Of a stretch of DNA of 64,000 nt, positions 18,883 to 28,077 are shown piece by piece; the stretch's first letter is position 1; each line of letters begins with the position of its first letter. A program made the position numbers and the translations under genes. Origin of the DNA: DASVHS01 sp038244815 (GTDB lineage: Bacteria > Acidobacteriota > Thermoanaerobaculia > Gp7-AA8); assembly GCA_038244815.1 (NCBI GenBank), contig JBBRTB010000005.1, positions 62,001 to 126,000 of the forward strand. The letters run 5' to 3'. The notes beneath the pieces are model-generated. The model worked only from the letters and a program-made list of their open reading frames with translations. It searched no databases and was not told the origin of the DNA.

Positions 18883-19592
18883 TCAAGATCAACTTAGTGC
18901 GGGAAGGGCGTGCGGTCCGCGGAGCTGGAGCAGCTCCCGCGGCGATGACGGCTATTGCCGGAGCCACGGGCGTCGCCCCGGCCAATCTCAACAACATGAT
19001 CATCATCGGGCTGGTAGGCCTGAGCATCGTGGTGGCGGCGCTCTACTGGTTCATCAACAACCGCACGCTGGCGAACCGCCAGACCACGGTTTCAGAGCGG
19101 CAGACCGAAGCGGACAAGCTCGAGGCCATCATCAAGGAAGTCGAGGACTTCCAGCGGCGCAAGGACAGCCTGCAGAACCGAATCGATCTCATCAACCAGC
19201 TCAAGCAGAACCAGAAGGGTCCGGTCCGGATCATGGACCAGATCAGCCGGGACCTGCCGGATCTGGTGTGGCTGGACAAGATGACCGTGGCGGGCGGAAG
19301 TGTCTCCATCTCCGGCCGCGGCCTGAATCCAAACGCCATCGCCAACTACGTGGAAAACATCAAGAACGATCCCTACTTCGAAGAGCCCGCCCTCAATGAT
19401 CTGACTGAGGCCGCATCGGCAGGGCCGAACAAGGCAACGGTGTACTCGTTCGACATGGACTTCAAGTTCTCGTATACGCCGAAGACGCCGGGTGCGGCCC
19501 CGGGCACCCCGGGCGCGACAGGCACGGGTACCACCGGGACGACATCGACGACAGGAACGGGAGCGCGTCCAGGCGGCGCGCCGGTGCGGTAG
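18879..19592 (+). CDS. pilN: Type IV pilus assembly protein PilN
   Basis: Inner-membrane bitopic protein of 237 residues linking PilM to PilO. It begins with 'MIKINLVREG', the short cytoplasmic PilM-binding motif, and has one membrane helix ('MIIIGLVGLSIVVAALYWFI'), a periplasmic coiled coil and a ferredoxin-like domain with 'LPDLVWLDKMTVAGGSVSI'. The initiation codon is TTG. The C-terminal 40 residues are a Gly/Thr/Pro tail ('GTTGTTSTTGTGARPGG') that is not part of the core fold and may be a flexible tether. Before MIIIGL the protein also carries an unusually long Ala-rich stretch (residues about 10-40). Confidence 0.92.
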   Translation: MIKINLVREGRAVRGAGAAPAAMTAIAGATGVAPANLNNMIIIGLVGLSIVVAALYWFINNRTLANRQTTVSERQTEADKLEAIIKEVEDFQRRKDSLQNRIDLINQLKQNQKGPVRIMDQISRDLPDLVWLDKMTVAGGSVSISGRGLNPNAIANYVENIKNDPYFEEPALNDLTEAASAGPNKATVYSFDMDFKFSYTPKTPGAAPGTPGATGTGTTGTTSTTGTGARPGGAPVR

Positions 19593-19601
19593 GAGACGAC
19601 G

Positions 19602-20237
19602 ATGGCGACTTTGAACGAACAGCCCTGGTACGTCGCGCTCGCGATCGGCATCGTCATCGCCGCCATCATCCTGTGGGGCGTAAACGCGTACGTGGTCCAG
19701 CCCATCAAGGATCAGATCGCCGCGGCGGACTCCAGGATCGCGGAGCTTGACAAGAAGATCGAACAAGGGCGGGCCGCGGAGCGGAAACTCCCGCAGTTCC
19801 GTGAGGAGGTCCGGCGCCTCGAGCTGGAGCTCGAGAAGCTGCGCCGCATTCTCCCGTCGTCGCGTAACACCGAAGAGATCATCAAGAAGATCAAGTCGCT
19901 CGTCGACCAGGGCGACTTCACACTGAAGAAGCTCGTGTTCCCGAAGCTCGTCGAACCGAAAGGCGGGGATCCGTACGCCGAGTGGCCGATCTCGGTCAGC
20001 GTCGACGGCCGGTACCACGACCTGGCGATCCTGTTCAATCGCCTGAGCAATTTCTCACGCATCATCAACGTGGAGTCGATCAACATCAGCGCCTTGTCCA
20101 ATCAGGTGAGCAAGACCATCTCCTCGGATTTCGTGGCCAAGACCTTCGTCTACGTCGAGCCCGTTGACAAGACGGGCAAGGACAAGGGCAAGGCCGGAGC
20201 CGGGAAGCCCGGCGGCGCCGCGGCGGGTGGTCCATGA
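19602..20237 (+). CDS. pilO: Type IV pilus assembly protein PilO
   Basis: Partner of PilN in the inner-membrane alignment complex, 211 residues. It has one N-terminal membrane helix ('VALAIGIVIAAIILWGVNAY'), a coiled coil (about 40-90, 'EEVRRLELELEKLRRILPSS') and a PilO domain with 'SVDGRYHDLAILFNRLSNFSR', which is diagnostic. The C-terminal tail is Gly/Lys/Ala-rich. Nine bases follow pilN, and the stop overlaps pilP (ATGA). Confidence 0.95.
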   Translation: MATLNEQPWYVALAIGIVIAAIILWGVNAYVVQPIKDQIAAADSRIAELDKKIEQGRAAERKLPQFREEVRRLELELEKLRRILPSSRNTEEIIKKIKSLVDQGDFTLKKLVFPKLVEPKGGDPYAEWPISVSVDGRYHDLAILFNRLSNFSRIINVESINISALSNQVSKTISSDFVAKTFVYVEPVDKTGKDKGKAGAGKPGGAAAGGP

Positions 20238-20788
20238 GCGGGAGTGTGGAGCGCATGAAGATCGGGAACTTTCTGGCGTCGCTGTCGATCGTGATCCTGG
20301 CGGTCGCCTCGGTCACCGCGCAGACCGGCCGTCCGGGCGGGACGACGACCACGGCGGCGAGCGCGACGACGTCGACCACCGGCACGAGCGTCCAGCAGAG
20401 TCTGGAAGAGATTCTCGAAGAGCCGCAGGGCGCGGAGACGTATCGCTACGACCCACAGGGCCGCCGCGACCCGTTCCGTTCCCTCATCGGCCCCACTCCC
20501 AAGATCGACACCTCGGTCCGCCCCGCGGGCGTGCCGGGTTTCCTCATCGACGAAATCAAATTGACCGGCACTGTCAAAACGAAACAGGGCATGGCCGGAG
20601 TGATCAGTGGTCCGGACAATAAGGGCTACCTCATTCGCGTGGGAGACAAGGTCCTCGATGGCGAGGTCATTCGCATTACCCCCTCCTCCGTGGTTTTTCG
20701 GCAGGAGGTCAATGATCCGACTCGTATTGAGCGGTACCGCGAGGTGGTGAAGGACCTGGCTCCGCCGTCGGAACAAGGGAAGAAGTAG
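20234..20788 (+). CDS. pilP: Type IV pilus assembly protein PilP
   Basis: Periplasmic linker between PilNO and the secretin, 184 residues. It has a signal/anchor ('IGNFLASLSIVILAVASVTA'), a disordered Thr/Ala-rich stretch, then the PilP beta domain beginning 'YDPQGRRDPFRSLIG' with 'GYLIRVGDKVLDGEVIRITP'. No lipobox Cys is visible, unlike many Pseudomonas-type PilP proteins, so it may be held by an uncleaved anchor. The start overlaps the pilO stop. Confidence 0.92.
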   Translation: MSGSVERMKIGNFLASLSIVILAVASVTAQTGRPGGTTTTAASATTSTTGTSVQQSLEEILEEPQGAETYRYDPQGRRDPFRSLIGPTPKIDTSVRPAGVPGFLIDEIKLTGTVKTKQGMAGVISGPDNKGYLIRVGDKVLDGEVIRITPSSVVFRQEVNDPTRIERYREVVKDLAPPSEQGKK

Positions 20789-20824
20789 GCGCGGAGAGCA
20801 GGCTGGGGCTGCGTGGAGGGTGAG

Positions 20825-23296
20825 ATGAAGGTGGGATGTATGAGTAGTGGCAAGCGAACCCTGCTGGTAACGACTACAATTCTGCTGGCGGCTTCCGGGC
20901 TGCAAGCAGGACTGTGGCGGTCGAAGAAGCCGCAGCCATCGACACAGGTCGCTCCGGCTGCGACAGTGATGTCGTTGACGGCGGTTGAAGCCGACTCATC
21001 GCGGGTGACACTACACACCAGCGGAACTCCGGCCTACACCTCGTACAGCCCGTCGCCCAACGTCTTCGTCGTCGATCTGACGGGAACGATACGGCCGGCG
21101 GACCTGAGCGTTCCGGCGACCTTGCCGGCCTCGATCGCCTCGGTCACTGCCGAAGAAGCGGTGGAGATGGGCAGCAAGCTCACCCGGGTCACGTTCCGGC
21201 TGAAGCAGCCGATCTCGCTTCAGGCCACTGCCCGCGACAACAGCGTGATCATCGCGGTTCCGGGCGGCGGTCAGACGGCCGAGCAGGCGCCGGCTGCAAT
21301 TGCGCCGGTCCTCCATGCCGAGCCGGTCGTAGAGCCTGCCCCGGTCAGAGTGTCCGAACCCGTTCCTGCCGTCACCGAACCGCTGCCGCTCCGGGACGCG
21401 AAGTCCGTCCGCCGCGTGGCCACGAACGGGACAGGCTCGGACCTCGAGATCGACATCACCGGCGACGGGTCCATGAACAGCTACAAATCGTTCCGGCTGA
21501 GCAACCCGGAACGACTGGTCATCGACATCAAAGGCGTGAAAGACAAGGTGGCGAAGTCGGCGATCGAAGTGAATGACGGCGCGGTGAAGAAGGTGCGCGT
21601 TGCGCAGTTCGCGCCTGACGTCACCCGCGTCGTCCTCGATCTCGACGCCAGGACGCAGTACGCCGTGACGCCCTCGCGCGACATGCTTCGCGTCACGTTT
21701 GGAGAGAACGCCAAAATCGCCGCGACCACCGCGCCGCCCCCCGCTCCCGCCCCGGTCACTGTCGCGGATACGAAGCCGCAGGAGCCGGTGCACGTCGCAC
21801 CGACAACGGATATCCCGTCGCAGGTCCCCATCGTGGCCGAGAACGCTACCTGGAAGATGCCGGCGAATACGCGCCAGGTGATCAACGCTCCTGCCGATCA
21901 GGCCGCTCCCCCTACTCCGAAGCCGCGCACCCCGGCCGCGCCGATGCCTGCGCAGAGCACCAACACGACCGCCGTCGGCTCGACGCCGACCGAGAATGTC
22001 TTCGATGAAGCGGCCAGCTCGTCGAATCAGGGTCAACAGATCGGCGGCGGCAACATCGTCGCGGGTCGCACGATCGCCGGCGGCCAGCGGGTCTTCACCG
22101 GAGATCCGATCTCTCTCAATCTCAAGGATGCGGATATCAAGGACGTGCTGCGCACGTTCGCCCAGCTCACGGGCCTCAACATCGCCGTCGACCCGCAGGT
22201 CACCGGCTCGGTGACCGTCGACTTCGTCGATGTGCCGTGGGATCAGGCTCTCGACCTCATCCTTCGCCAGAACGGTCTCTCCTTCGCGCTGGAAGGCAAT
22301 GTGATGCGCGTTGGCACGACCGATCGTCTGGCCCAGGAGACGGAAGCGTCGCGCAAGCTGGCCGAGCAGGAGCGCCTGAGCGTTCCGACGACGACGCTCA
22401 GTTTCAAGCTTTCGTACGCGCGGGCCTCCGAAGTGGCAGGCCTGCTCAAGGACATCGCTTCACCGCGCGCGCGCATCATCGTCGACGCCCGCACGAACCA
22501 GCTGATCATCAGCGAGATCCCGCAATACCTGCAGGTCATGCGCGGTCTCATCGACACGGTGGACATTCCGAACCGCCAGGTGGTCATCGAAGCACGCATC
22601 GTTGAGACGACGAAGGTTTACAACCTTCAGTACGGCTTCTCCTGGAGCTTCAACGGGCTTCTCGACCCGGCCCTCGGATCCGGCACGGGCCTGATCTTCC
22701 CGAATCGCGTCGGCTTCAACGGCGGACCGTTCAGCTTCACCGGGGGCGCGCCGAACATCCTCGGGGTGACGCTGACGGACGTGCTCGGAACGTTCACGCT
22801 CGATCTGGCCCTGGCCGCGGCGGAGACGAACTCGCTGCTCAAGGTCATCTCGGCGCCGAAGGTCACCACCCAGGACAACACCGCGGCCGAGATCCAGAGC
22901 GGCGTGCAGATCCCGTATCAGACGCGGGTCAACTTCACCACCACTGTTCAGTACATCGACGCAACGCTCCGTCTGTCGGTGACCCCGCAGATCACCGAGG
23001 CCGGGACGATCATCATGGATATCTCCGTGCAGAAGACGACGCCCGGTCAGCCCATCGAAGGCGCCGCCGGAACGCCGTTGCAGACGCGGCAGGCGCGCAC
23101 GCGCGTCATGGTCCGCGATGGAGGGACGGCGGTCATCGGTGGCATCTACCAGGCCAGCGATACGTCCGCATCCAGCGGGATTCCGATCCTGAAAGACATT
23201 CCGGTAGTCGGAAATCTGTTCAAGTCGCATTCCCAGAATACGCAACACGATGAGCTGCTGATCTTCATCACGCCGCGCATTGTCAGAGGCTCATAA
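20825..23296 (+). CDS. pilQ: Type IV pilus secretin PilQ
   Basis: Outer-membrane channel for the pilus, 823 residues. I chose the ATG at 20825 behind GGAGG; a second ATG at 20840 is possible, directly before the signal peptide ('LLVTTTILLAASGLQAG'). Two AMIN peptidoglycan-binding domains (about 45-130 and 205-290) precede a long Pro/Ala linker. A secretin/TonB short domain ('SLNLKDADIKDVLRTFAQLT') and N-domain follow, then the secretin core ('QVVIEARIVETTKVYNLQYG', 'LKVISAPKVTTQDNTAAEIQ', 'MVRDGGTAVIGGIYQ'). It ends 'LLIFITPRIVRGS', the usual secretin terminus. Last core gene of the pil operon. Confidence 0.95.
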   Translation: MKVGCMSSGKRTLLVTTTILLAASGLQAGLWRSKKPQPSTQVAPAATVMSLTAVEADSSRVTLHTSGTPAYTSYSPSPNVFVVDLTGTIRPADLSVPATLPASIASVTAEEAVEMGSKLTRVTFRLKQPISLQATARDNSVIIAVPGGGQTAEQAPAAIAPVLHAEPVVEPAPVRVSEPVPAVTEPLPLRDAKSVRRVATNGTGSDLEIDITGDGSMNSYKSFRLSNPERLVIDIKGVKDKVAKSAIEVNDGAVKKVRVAQFAPDVTRVVLDLDARTQYAVTPSRDMLRVTFGENAKIAATTAPPPAPAPVTVADTKPQEPVHVAPTTDIPSQVPIVAENATWKMPANTRQVINAPADQAAPPTPKPRTPAAPMPAQSTNTTAVGSTPTENVFDEAASSSNQGQQIGGGNIVAGRTIAGGQRVFTGDPISLNLKDADIKDVLRTFAQLTGLNIAVDPQVTGSVTVDFVDVPWDQALDLILRQNGLSFALEGNVMRVGTTDRLAQETEASRKLAEQERLSVPTTTLSFKLSYARASEVAGLLKDIASPRARIIVDARTNQLIISEIPQYLQVMRGLIDTVDIPNRQVVIEARIVETTKVYNLQYGFSWSFNGLLDPALGSGTGLIFPNRVGFNGGPFSFTGGAPNILGVTLTDVLGTFTLDLALAAAETNSLLKVISAPKVTTQDNTAAEIQSGVQIPYQTRVNFTTTVQYIDATLRLSVTPQITEAGTIIMDISVQKTTPGQPIEGAAGTPLQTRQARTRVMVRDGGTAVIGGIYQASDTSASSGIPILKDIPVVGNLFKSHSQNTQHDELLIFITPRIVRGS

Positions 23297-23334
23297 TGAA
23301 TGAAAACGGGTGTGAAGCGAGTATCGGAGGTCGC

Positions 23335-23928
23335 ATGAAGTTGAATCGGAACTGGATGCGCGTCGCTCTGATCGCAGTGGCCGCCATGGCGGCAGTCTCC
23401 TGTAGCAACGAATTCGCGCGCAGTTCGTCGCCCGTGCAGTTGATTGTGACGAACAGTCAGCAGATCCAGCATATCGATCTGAATGGCAACGGGTCATCGG
23501 GCAACGTCAACTGCGATCAGGACGTCGGGACCATCAGCGTTCAGGCGCGACTGAAGAATCCAGATTCAAACGTCAATCAGCAGTTCAACGATGTGCGTGT
23601 TACACGTTATCGCGTGTCGTATACACGCACCGACGGAGGGACGGCCGTGCCGGCGCCATTCGTCAGGGCCATCGATCTGTTGGTCACCGCCGACGGCGGC
23701 CCGGTTGACGTGAGCAAGTTCCTGATTCTTTCGAGTGATGCGGTCACGCAGGCTCCATTTGCTTCGCTGCTGCCGACCAACGGCGGACGCGATCCGGTGA
23801 CCGGAAGGCCGGTGCTGCAGTTGCTCGTCACGGTTGAGCTGTTCGGACAAACGATCTCCGGAACCAACGTTTCCGGGGCGACGAGCTTCCCGCTGGATTT
23901 CTGCTTCAACTGCGGTGGGTGCGCGTAA
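23335..23928 (+). CDS. Hypothetical lipoprotein downstream of pilQ
   Basis: A 197-residue predicted lipoprotein. The ATG at 23335 follows GGAGGT; the frame opens 13 codons earlier but that start has no ribosome-binding site. The signal peptide ends in a lipobox (MAAVSC). The mature part is beta-rich, with 'TISVQARLKNPDSNVNQQFN', and ends in a Cys pair region 'DFCFNCGGCA'. I recognise no family. Its position, 38 bases after pilQ and before a TIG/Ig lipoprotein, suggests co-transcription with the pilus genes and perhaps an outer-membrane accessory role. Confidence 0.8.
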   Translation: MKLNRNWMRVALIAVAAMAAVSCSNEFARSSSPVQLIVTNSQQIQHIDLNGNGSSGNVNCDQDVGTISVQARLKNPDSNVNQQFNDVRVTRYRVSYTRTDGGTAVPAPFVRAIDLLVTADGGPVDVSKFLILSSDAVTQAPFASLLPTNGGRDPVTGRPVLQLLVTVELFGQTISGTNVSGATSFPLDFCFNCGGCA

Positions 23929-23960
23929 TCGGGTGTGAGGAAGGCAGACGGGGGTTGGAA

Positions 23961-26021
23961 ATGAAGGTTCTCAGACAGCAGAAATACCTCTTCGCGCTGC
24001 TCGCGCTGCTGGTCGTTTTCGCGGCTTGCAAGGGTGAGTCACCGACCGCGCCGACGGCCAACGGCGGGACTGGCGGCGGAACCAGCGGCGGCGGAACGCC
24101 GCCAACGGGCGCATCCATCACCCTTACCGTCTCCAACGCCACTCCGCTCGTCAACTCGACCAGCGTTGTCACGGCGACGGTGACTCAGGGAAGCAACCCC
24201 GTGCCCAATGGAACGGCCGTCGAGTTCCAGACCACCATCGGCGTGTGGCAGGACACCGGTCTCGCGACCTCGATCCGCACCACCACCAACGGCGTGGCCA
24301 CCGCCGTGCTGACATCGTCCTCCGCCGGAACGGCTACGGTTACCGCTGTCGTCAACAACGTCACGAAGACAACCACGGTGGCTTTCCAGACCACTCCGGT
24401 GACGCAGCCTCCACCCAACACGGCGCCCACGATCACCGCCATCTCGCCGGCGAGTGGCTTGCCCAGCGGCGGACAGCCGCTCACGATCACGGGCACGAAC
24501 TTCCGTGCGCCTGTGCGCGTTTTCTTCGATCTCGGTGGCGGCGTGGTCAAGGAAGGCTTCGTCTGCGCGACATGCGTGACGGCGACGCAGATCAATGTCA
24601 TCACGCCCAAGGTCGATCTCGGTGCAGCCCAGACGCTCGACGCCACGGTCAGCATCATCAACCAGGCCGGGACTGCTGCGGAGACGACCGTGGCCGCTCC
24701 GGGAACGTTCACCTATCGGCTGGCACAGCTCACCCCGGTCGTGAGCGCGGTGTCACCTGATTCCGGGCCGATCACCGGTGGAACCCGCATCACCATCTTC
24801 GGATCGGGCTTCGAACTTTCCGGGGTGCAGGTGGCCATGGCGCCGGGAACATCAGGGGGCGGAGTGGGATGGAGCCAGATTCAGGTCTCCAGCGTGACTT
24901 CCACGCAGATCATCGCCATTACGCCGCCGGCGCGTGACGTGAATCCCACCGGGTCGGGCACGCTTACTGGTGCCGTCGACCTGCGCGTCCTCAACATCAT
25001 CTCGAACAAGGACGTCGTCGCCCCGGTCATCTTCCGATACACACCGGCCATGCAGATCACCGGCTTCCGCCCGCTTGCCGGCTCGGCACTCGGCGGTACG
25101 GACGTGACCATCGACGGCATCGGCTTCGATCAACCGGTCGACGTCTTCATCGGTGGAATCCTGGCACAGACGATCCGGGTTTCCGGCACGCAGATTCTGG
25201 CGCGAACCAATCCGCTGGCGATTCCCTGTGACAACAGGTCGGAGGCGGTCAGCGTTACCAACATCAACAACGGAGACACCGCGAAATCGTCGGGCAGCTT
25301 CAGCTACATCGGCGTCGACCCGGCCATCCTCGGTGTCAGCGGCGGTCCGTTCATTCCGGGCAGCACTTTGACCGCGACGGTTCTCAATCCCGGCATCGGA
25401 CCGCTGGGCAGCGCGATTCTGCGCTTCTCGGTCGGCGGACAGAATGTGACGCCGACGCCGAACCCGATCTCGAGTGGAACGGGCACGCAGACCTTTTCGA
25501 TGGTCATTCCGACCTTGGGCTACACCTTCCCGACCGTGGCCTGTACGACGGCGTCGCTGACGCCGGGAACGCAGCTCGGCCCGATCAATGTCGACCTGGT
25601 GTTCACCAACTTGACCACCGGCTGCACGAACACGCTCTCCAACGGCGTCACGCTCAATCCGCCGGGACCGAATACGTGCCAGCAGCCGCCGACGGCTGTG
25701 GTCGCACCCGTCGCGCCGGCCTGTGCGGTGGCGCCTGACGTCCTCGCGGCCGGCGCGGGCACGACCACGACGACGATCACCATCTCCAACGCTCCCTCGT
25801 CCCGCGATCTGACCGTTTCCGCTCCGGCCGTCACCTGTACGAACGCCGTCTGCTCCATCGCACCGCTGGGGTTGACGACGATCGCCGCCGGCAACAGCGC
25901 TATCTGGACGGTCACGATCGATCCGACCGCAGTCGGTCCCGTTACCGGCTCCGCGACATTCACGACGAACGACCCCACGAAGTCCGCGATTTCGACCTGT
26001 ATCACCACCAACGGCACCTAA
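23961..26021 (+). CDS. Lipoprotein with bacterial Ig-like and IPT/TIG domains
   Basis: Surface lipoprotein of 686 residues (lipobox 'LLVVFAACKG'). After a Gly/Thr linker comes a Big_1-like domain ('NGTAVEFQTTIGVWQDT', 'GTATVTAVVNNVTKTTTV'). At least three IPT/TIG domains follow ('AISPASGLPSGGQPLTITG', 'VSPDSGPITGGTRITIFG', 'FRPLAGSALGGTDVTIDG'). A C-terminal beta domain ends 'GSATFTTNDPTKSAISTC', like choice-of-anchor or DUF1573-type sequences. I chose the ATG at 23961. Likely an adhesin or pilus-associated surface protein; that role is inferred from context. A strong hairpin follows. Confidence 0.85.
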   Translation: MKVLRQQKYLFALLALLVVFAACKGESPTAPTANGGTGGGTSGGGTPPTGASITLTVSNATPLVNSTSVVTATVTQGSNPVPNGTAVEFQTTIGVWQDTGLATSIRTTTNGVATAVLTSSSAGTATVTAVVNNVTKTTTVAFQTTPVTQPPPNTAPTITAISPASGLPSGGQPLTITGTNFRAPVRVFFDLGGGVVKEGFVCATCVTATQINVITPKVDLGAAQTLDATVSIINQAGTAAETTVAAPGTFTYRLAQLTPVVSAVSPDSGPITGGTRITIFGSGFELSGVQVAMAPGTSGGGVGWSQIQVSSVTSTQIIAITPPARDVNPTGSGTLTGAVDLRVLNIISNKDVVAPVIFRYTPAMQITGFRPLAGSALGGTDVTIDGIGFDQPVDVFIGGILAQTIRVSGTQILARTNPLAIPCDNRSEAVSVTNINNGDTAKSSGSFSYIGVDPAILGVSGGPFIPGSTLTATVLNPGIGPLGSAILRFSVGGQNVTPTPNPISSGTGTQTFSMVIPTLGYTFPTVACTTASLTPGTQLGPINVDLVFTNLTTGCTNTLSNGVTLNPPGPNTCQQPPTAVVAPVAPACAVAPDVLAAGAGTTTTTITISNAPSSRDLTVSAPAVTCTNAVCSIAPLGLTTIAAGNSAIWTVTIDPTAVGPVTGSATFTTNDPTKSAISTCITTNGT

Positions 26022-26051
26022 ACGCGTGAAATAGAAGCCTGATTTTCGAAA

Positions 26052-26077
26052 AACCGCCCCGCAAGGGGCGGTTCTTG
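26052..26077 (+). terminator. Hairpin terminator after the pil/lipoprotein operon
   Basis: AACCGCCCC and GGGGCGGTT form a 9-bp stem around a GCAA tetraloop, followed by a short TCTTG. It lies 30 bases after the stop. Confidence 0.75.
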
Positions 26078-26131
26078 CGTGGGGCAGAGGTTGCGAAGGC
26101 CCGCGATTCAGGAAAGAATTCGTAGAAGACC

Positions 26132-27226
26132 ATGGCGCAGGCGGCAACGAACCCGAAGATCGAGGAGCTCCGCGGCCGGCTGAAAGCCGACCCGAAGAGC
26201 CGTCTCTTCTATCCGCTGGCCGAGGAGCTGCGCAAGATCAACCAGTGCGACGAGGCCGAGCAGGTTCTTCGCGCGGGGTTGAGCAGTCACCCCACCTATC
26301 TCTCTGCGTGGGTCAGCCTCGGCCGTGTTCTGCGGGATCTGAAGAAGAACCAGGATGCGGTGGAGGCGCTGCAAAAGGCCCTGCTGCTCGATCCCGGAAA
26401 CGTCGTGGCCGCGCGCCTTCTCGGAGACGCTTACCTCGATCTCGGAGAGAAAGTCGAAGCGATCAAAAAGTACAAGCTCGTGTTCGCGTTGCTCCCCTCC
26501 GACGACTCACTCGAAGGTGTGATCGAAAAGCTCGACGCGGAGATCAACGCGCCGGCCATCATTCCGGAGCCGGATGCGCCGTTCGAATTGACCGGGGGCG
26601 GGCGCCCCTCGATGGATTCCCCGGCGCCGCACAGCGACGACGAGCGCGTGTTCGATGAGACCGGATCCTCGATCCTGCAGCAGCATCGGACGATGGATCT
26701 CGGCACGGGTGACGCCGAGCCGATGCACGTTTCCCACGAGGAGAGTCCGTTCCAAGACCCCGGTGTCATCGAGGGATACGGCTCCGACGCGTTCTCGATC
26801 GAACAGCCGCAGGGCATGCACCTCACCGAGCCGCCGTCCCAGAGCGAATCGGAGGAAGCGTCCGGCTCCGGCCTCGCGCCGGGGATCGTCACGAATGACT
26901 ACGCCGTGACCTCGTCGATGTCGCCGATCGACGACGACGACGACTTCGGACGCATCATCCGCATGGCGGACCTGTTTGCCGCCGAGGGATCGTTCGCAGA
27001 AGCACGGGACATCTACGAGGACCTGATCGCGCGTGATCCGAACAACGCCACCATCCGCGCCAAGCTCGAAGCGCTTCCGTCCGCGACGCCGCCCTCACCG
27101 GCCATGAGTCCGGAGCCCCAGCCGCCGGTATTGACCGGCTCGTCCTCGGCGGGGTCCCCGGGCGCCGGACGGAATCCCAAGGTCGACAAACTGGAGAGCT
27201 GGCTGGCGAGGATGAAGCGTGTTTAG
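26132..27226 (+). CDS. Tetratricopeptide-repeat protein
   Basis: Cytoplasmic 364-residue protein. TPR units occupy about residues 5-130 ('RLFYPLAEELRKINQCDEAE', 'AWVSLGRVLRDLKKNQDAVE', 'AARLLGDAYLDLGEKVEAI'). A long acidic, Pro/Ser-rich linker (about 145-265) follows, then one more TPR-like helix pair ('ADLFAAEGSFAEARDIYEDL') and a basic C-terminal peptide ending 'KLESWLARMKRV'. The last codons overlap the GTG start of the roadblock gene, so the two are translationally coupled and probably interact. Related TPR proteins sit next to roadblock genes in other delta-like bacteria; function is unknown. Confidence 0.85.
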   Translation: MAQAATNPKIEELRGRLKADPKSRLFYPLAEELRKINQCDEAEQVLRAGLSSHPTYLSAWVSLGRVLRDLKKNQDAVEALQKALLLDPGNVVAARLLGDAYLDLGEKVEAIKKYKLVFALLPSDDSLEGVIEKLDAEINAPAIIPEPDAPFELTGGGRPSMDSPAPHSDDERVFDETGSSILQQHRTMDLGTGDAEPMHVSHEESPFQDPGVIEGYGSDAFSIEQPQGMHLTEPPSQSESEEASGSGLAPGIVTNDYAVTSSMSPIDDDDDFGRIIRMADLFAAEGSFAEARDIYEDLIARDPNNATIRAKLEALPSATPPSPAMSPEPQPPVLTGSSSAGSPGAGRNPKVDKLESWLARMKRV

Positions 27227-27572
27227 GGATGTCCTCACCGGAATCAAAAATGCAGTCGACGGAACGCTCGCGGTCAGTCTGATCGGTCTGGACGGCATCG
27301 CCGTCGAAACGATCAACCAGGACCGCGTGCCGCTCGACGTTCTGGCGGCCGAATTCGGAGGGTTCATCCGCTCCATCCGGCTGTCTAATACCGAGCTCAA
27401 TACCGGAGAAGTGCTCCAATTCTCGCTCACGACGGAGAAATACATTACTTTCCTCTCCGCGGTGACACCGGAGTACTTCATCCTGCTGGTCATGCGACCC
27501 GACGGCAACTACGGGCGGGCGAGATTCGAGCTTTCCAGGGCCAAAGTGGCCCTGCGCGACGAGCTCACATGA
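27219..27572 (+). CDS. Roadblock/LC7-domain protein
   Basis: A 117-residue single-domain protein. The roadblock fold is suggested by 'AVDGTLAVSLIGLDGIAVET', the helix 'LDVLAAEFGGFIRSIRLS' and the strand 'YFILLVMRPDGNYGRARFEL'. Such proteins dimerise and regulate small Ras-like GTPases (MglB with MglA), but no GTPase gene is in this window. Start is GTG at 27219, inside the end of the TPR gene; accB starts ten bases after the stop. Confidence 0.75.
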   Translation: MFRDVLTGIKNAVDGTLAVSLIGLDGIAVETINQDRVPLDVLAAEFGGFIRSIRLSNTELNTGEVLQFSLTTEKYITFLSAVTPEYFILLVMRPDGNYGRARFELSRAKVALRDELT

Positions 27573-27582
27573 GAGGCTCTCA

Positions 27583-28068
27583 TTGAACTTCAAGGAAATC
27601 CTGGAACTGATCGACAAAGTGGCCGATCGCGGCATCACCGCCGTGGAGATTGACCGCGCCGGAACGAAGGTACGCATCGAGCGCACCGCGCACACGCAGA
27701 TCGCTGCGACGACGTCCCGCGTGACCGGCGGCCTGGAAGAGGCTGTCCATTCTGCTCCCGCCACGCCTCCTCCGACGGCCGCGGCGATCGCGGCCGCGGC
27801 TTCGAAGGCCGAGTCCGACGCGGAAGCGGGCCTGCACATCATCACGTCACCGATCGTCGGCACGTTCTATCGCTCGCCGAATCCGGAAAGCGACGTCTTC
27901 GTCAACGTGGGGGACCGCGTCTCGAAGGGGAAGGTCCTGTGCATCATCGAGGCGATGAAGCTCATGAATGAGATCGAGGCGGACGCCGACGGAGTCATCG
28001 AGAGGATCTATCCGCAGAGCGGTCAGCCCATCGAGTACGGTGAAAAGCTGTTCGCCATCAAGGTCTGA
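27583..28068 (+). CDS. accB: Biotin carboxyl carrier protein of acetyl-CoA carboxylase
   Basis: Carries the biotin that shuttles CO2 in the first step of fatty-acid synthesis; 161 residues. The N-terminal helix ('NFKEILELIDKVADRGITAV') is followed by an Ala/Pro linker and the biotinyl domain ('ITSPIVGTFYRSPNPESDVF', 'GKVLCIIEAMKLMNEIEAD') with the biotinylated Lys in EAMKLM. The only start that gives the family N-terminus is TTG at 27583. Nine bases separate it from accC. Confidence 0.96.
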   Translation: MNFKEILELIDKVADRGITAVEIDRAGTKVRIERTAHTQIAATTSRVTGGLEEAVHSAPATPPPTAAAIAAAASKAESDAEAGLHIITSPIVGTFYRSPNPESDVFVNVGDRVSKGKVLCIIEAMKLMNEIEADADGVIERIYPQSGQPIEYGEKLFAIKV

Positions 28069-28077
28069 GCCCCGGCC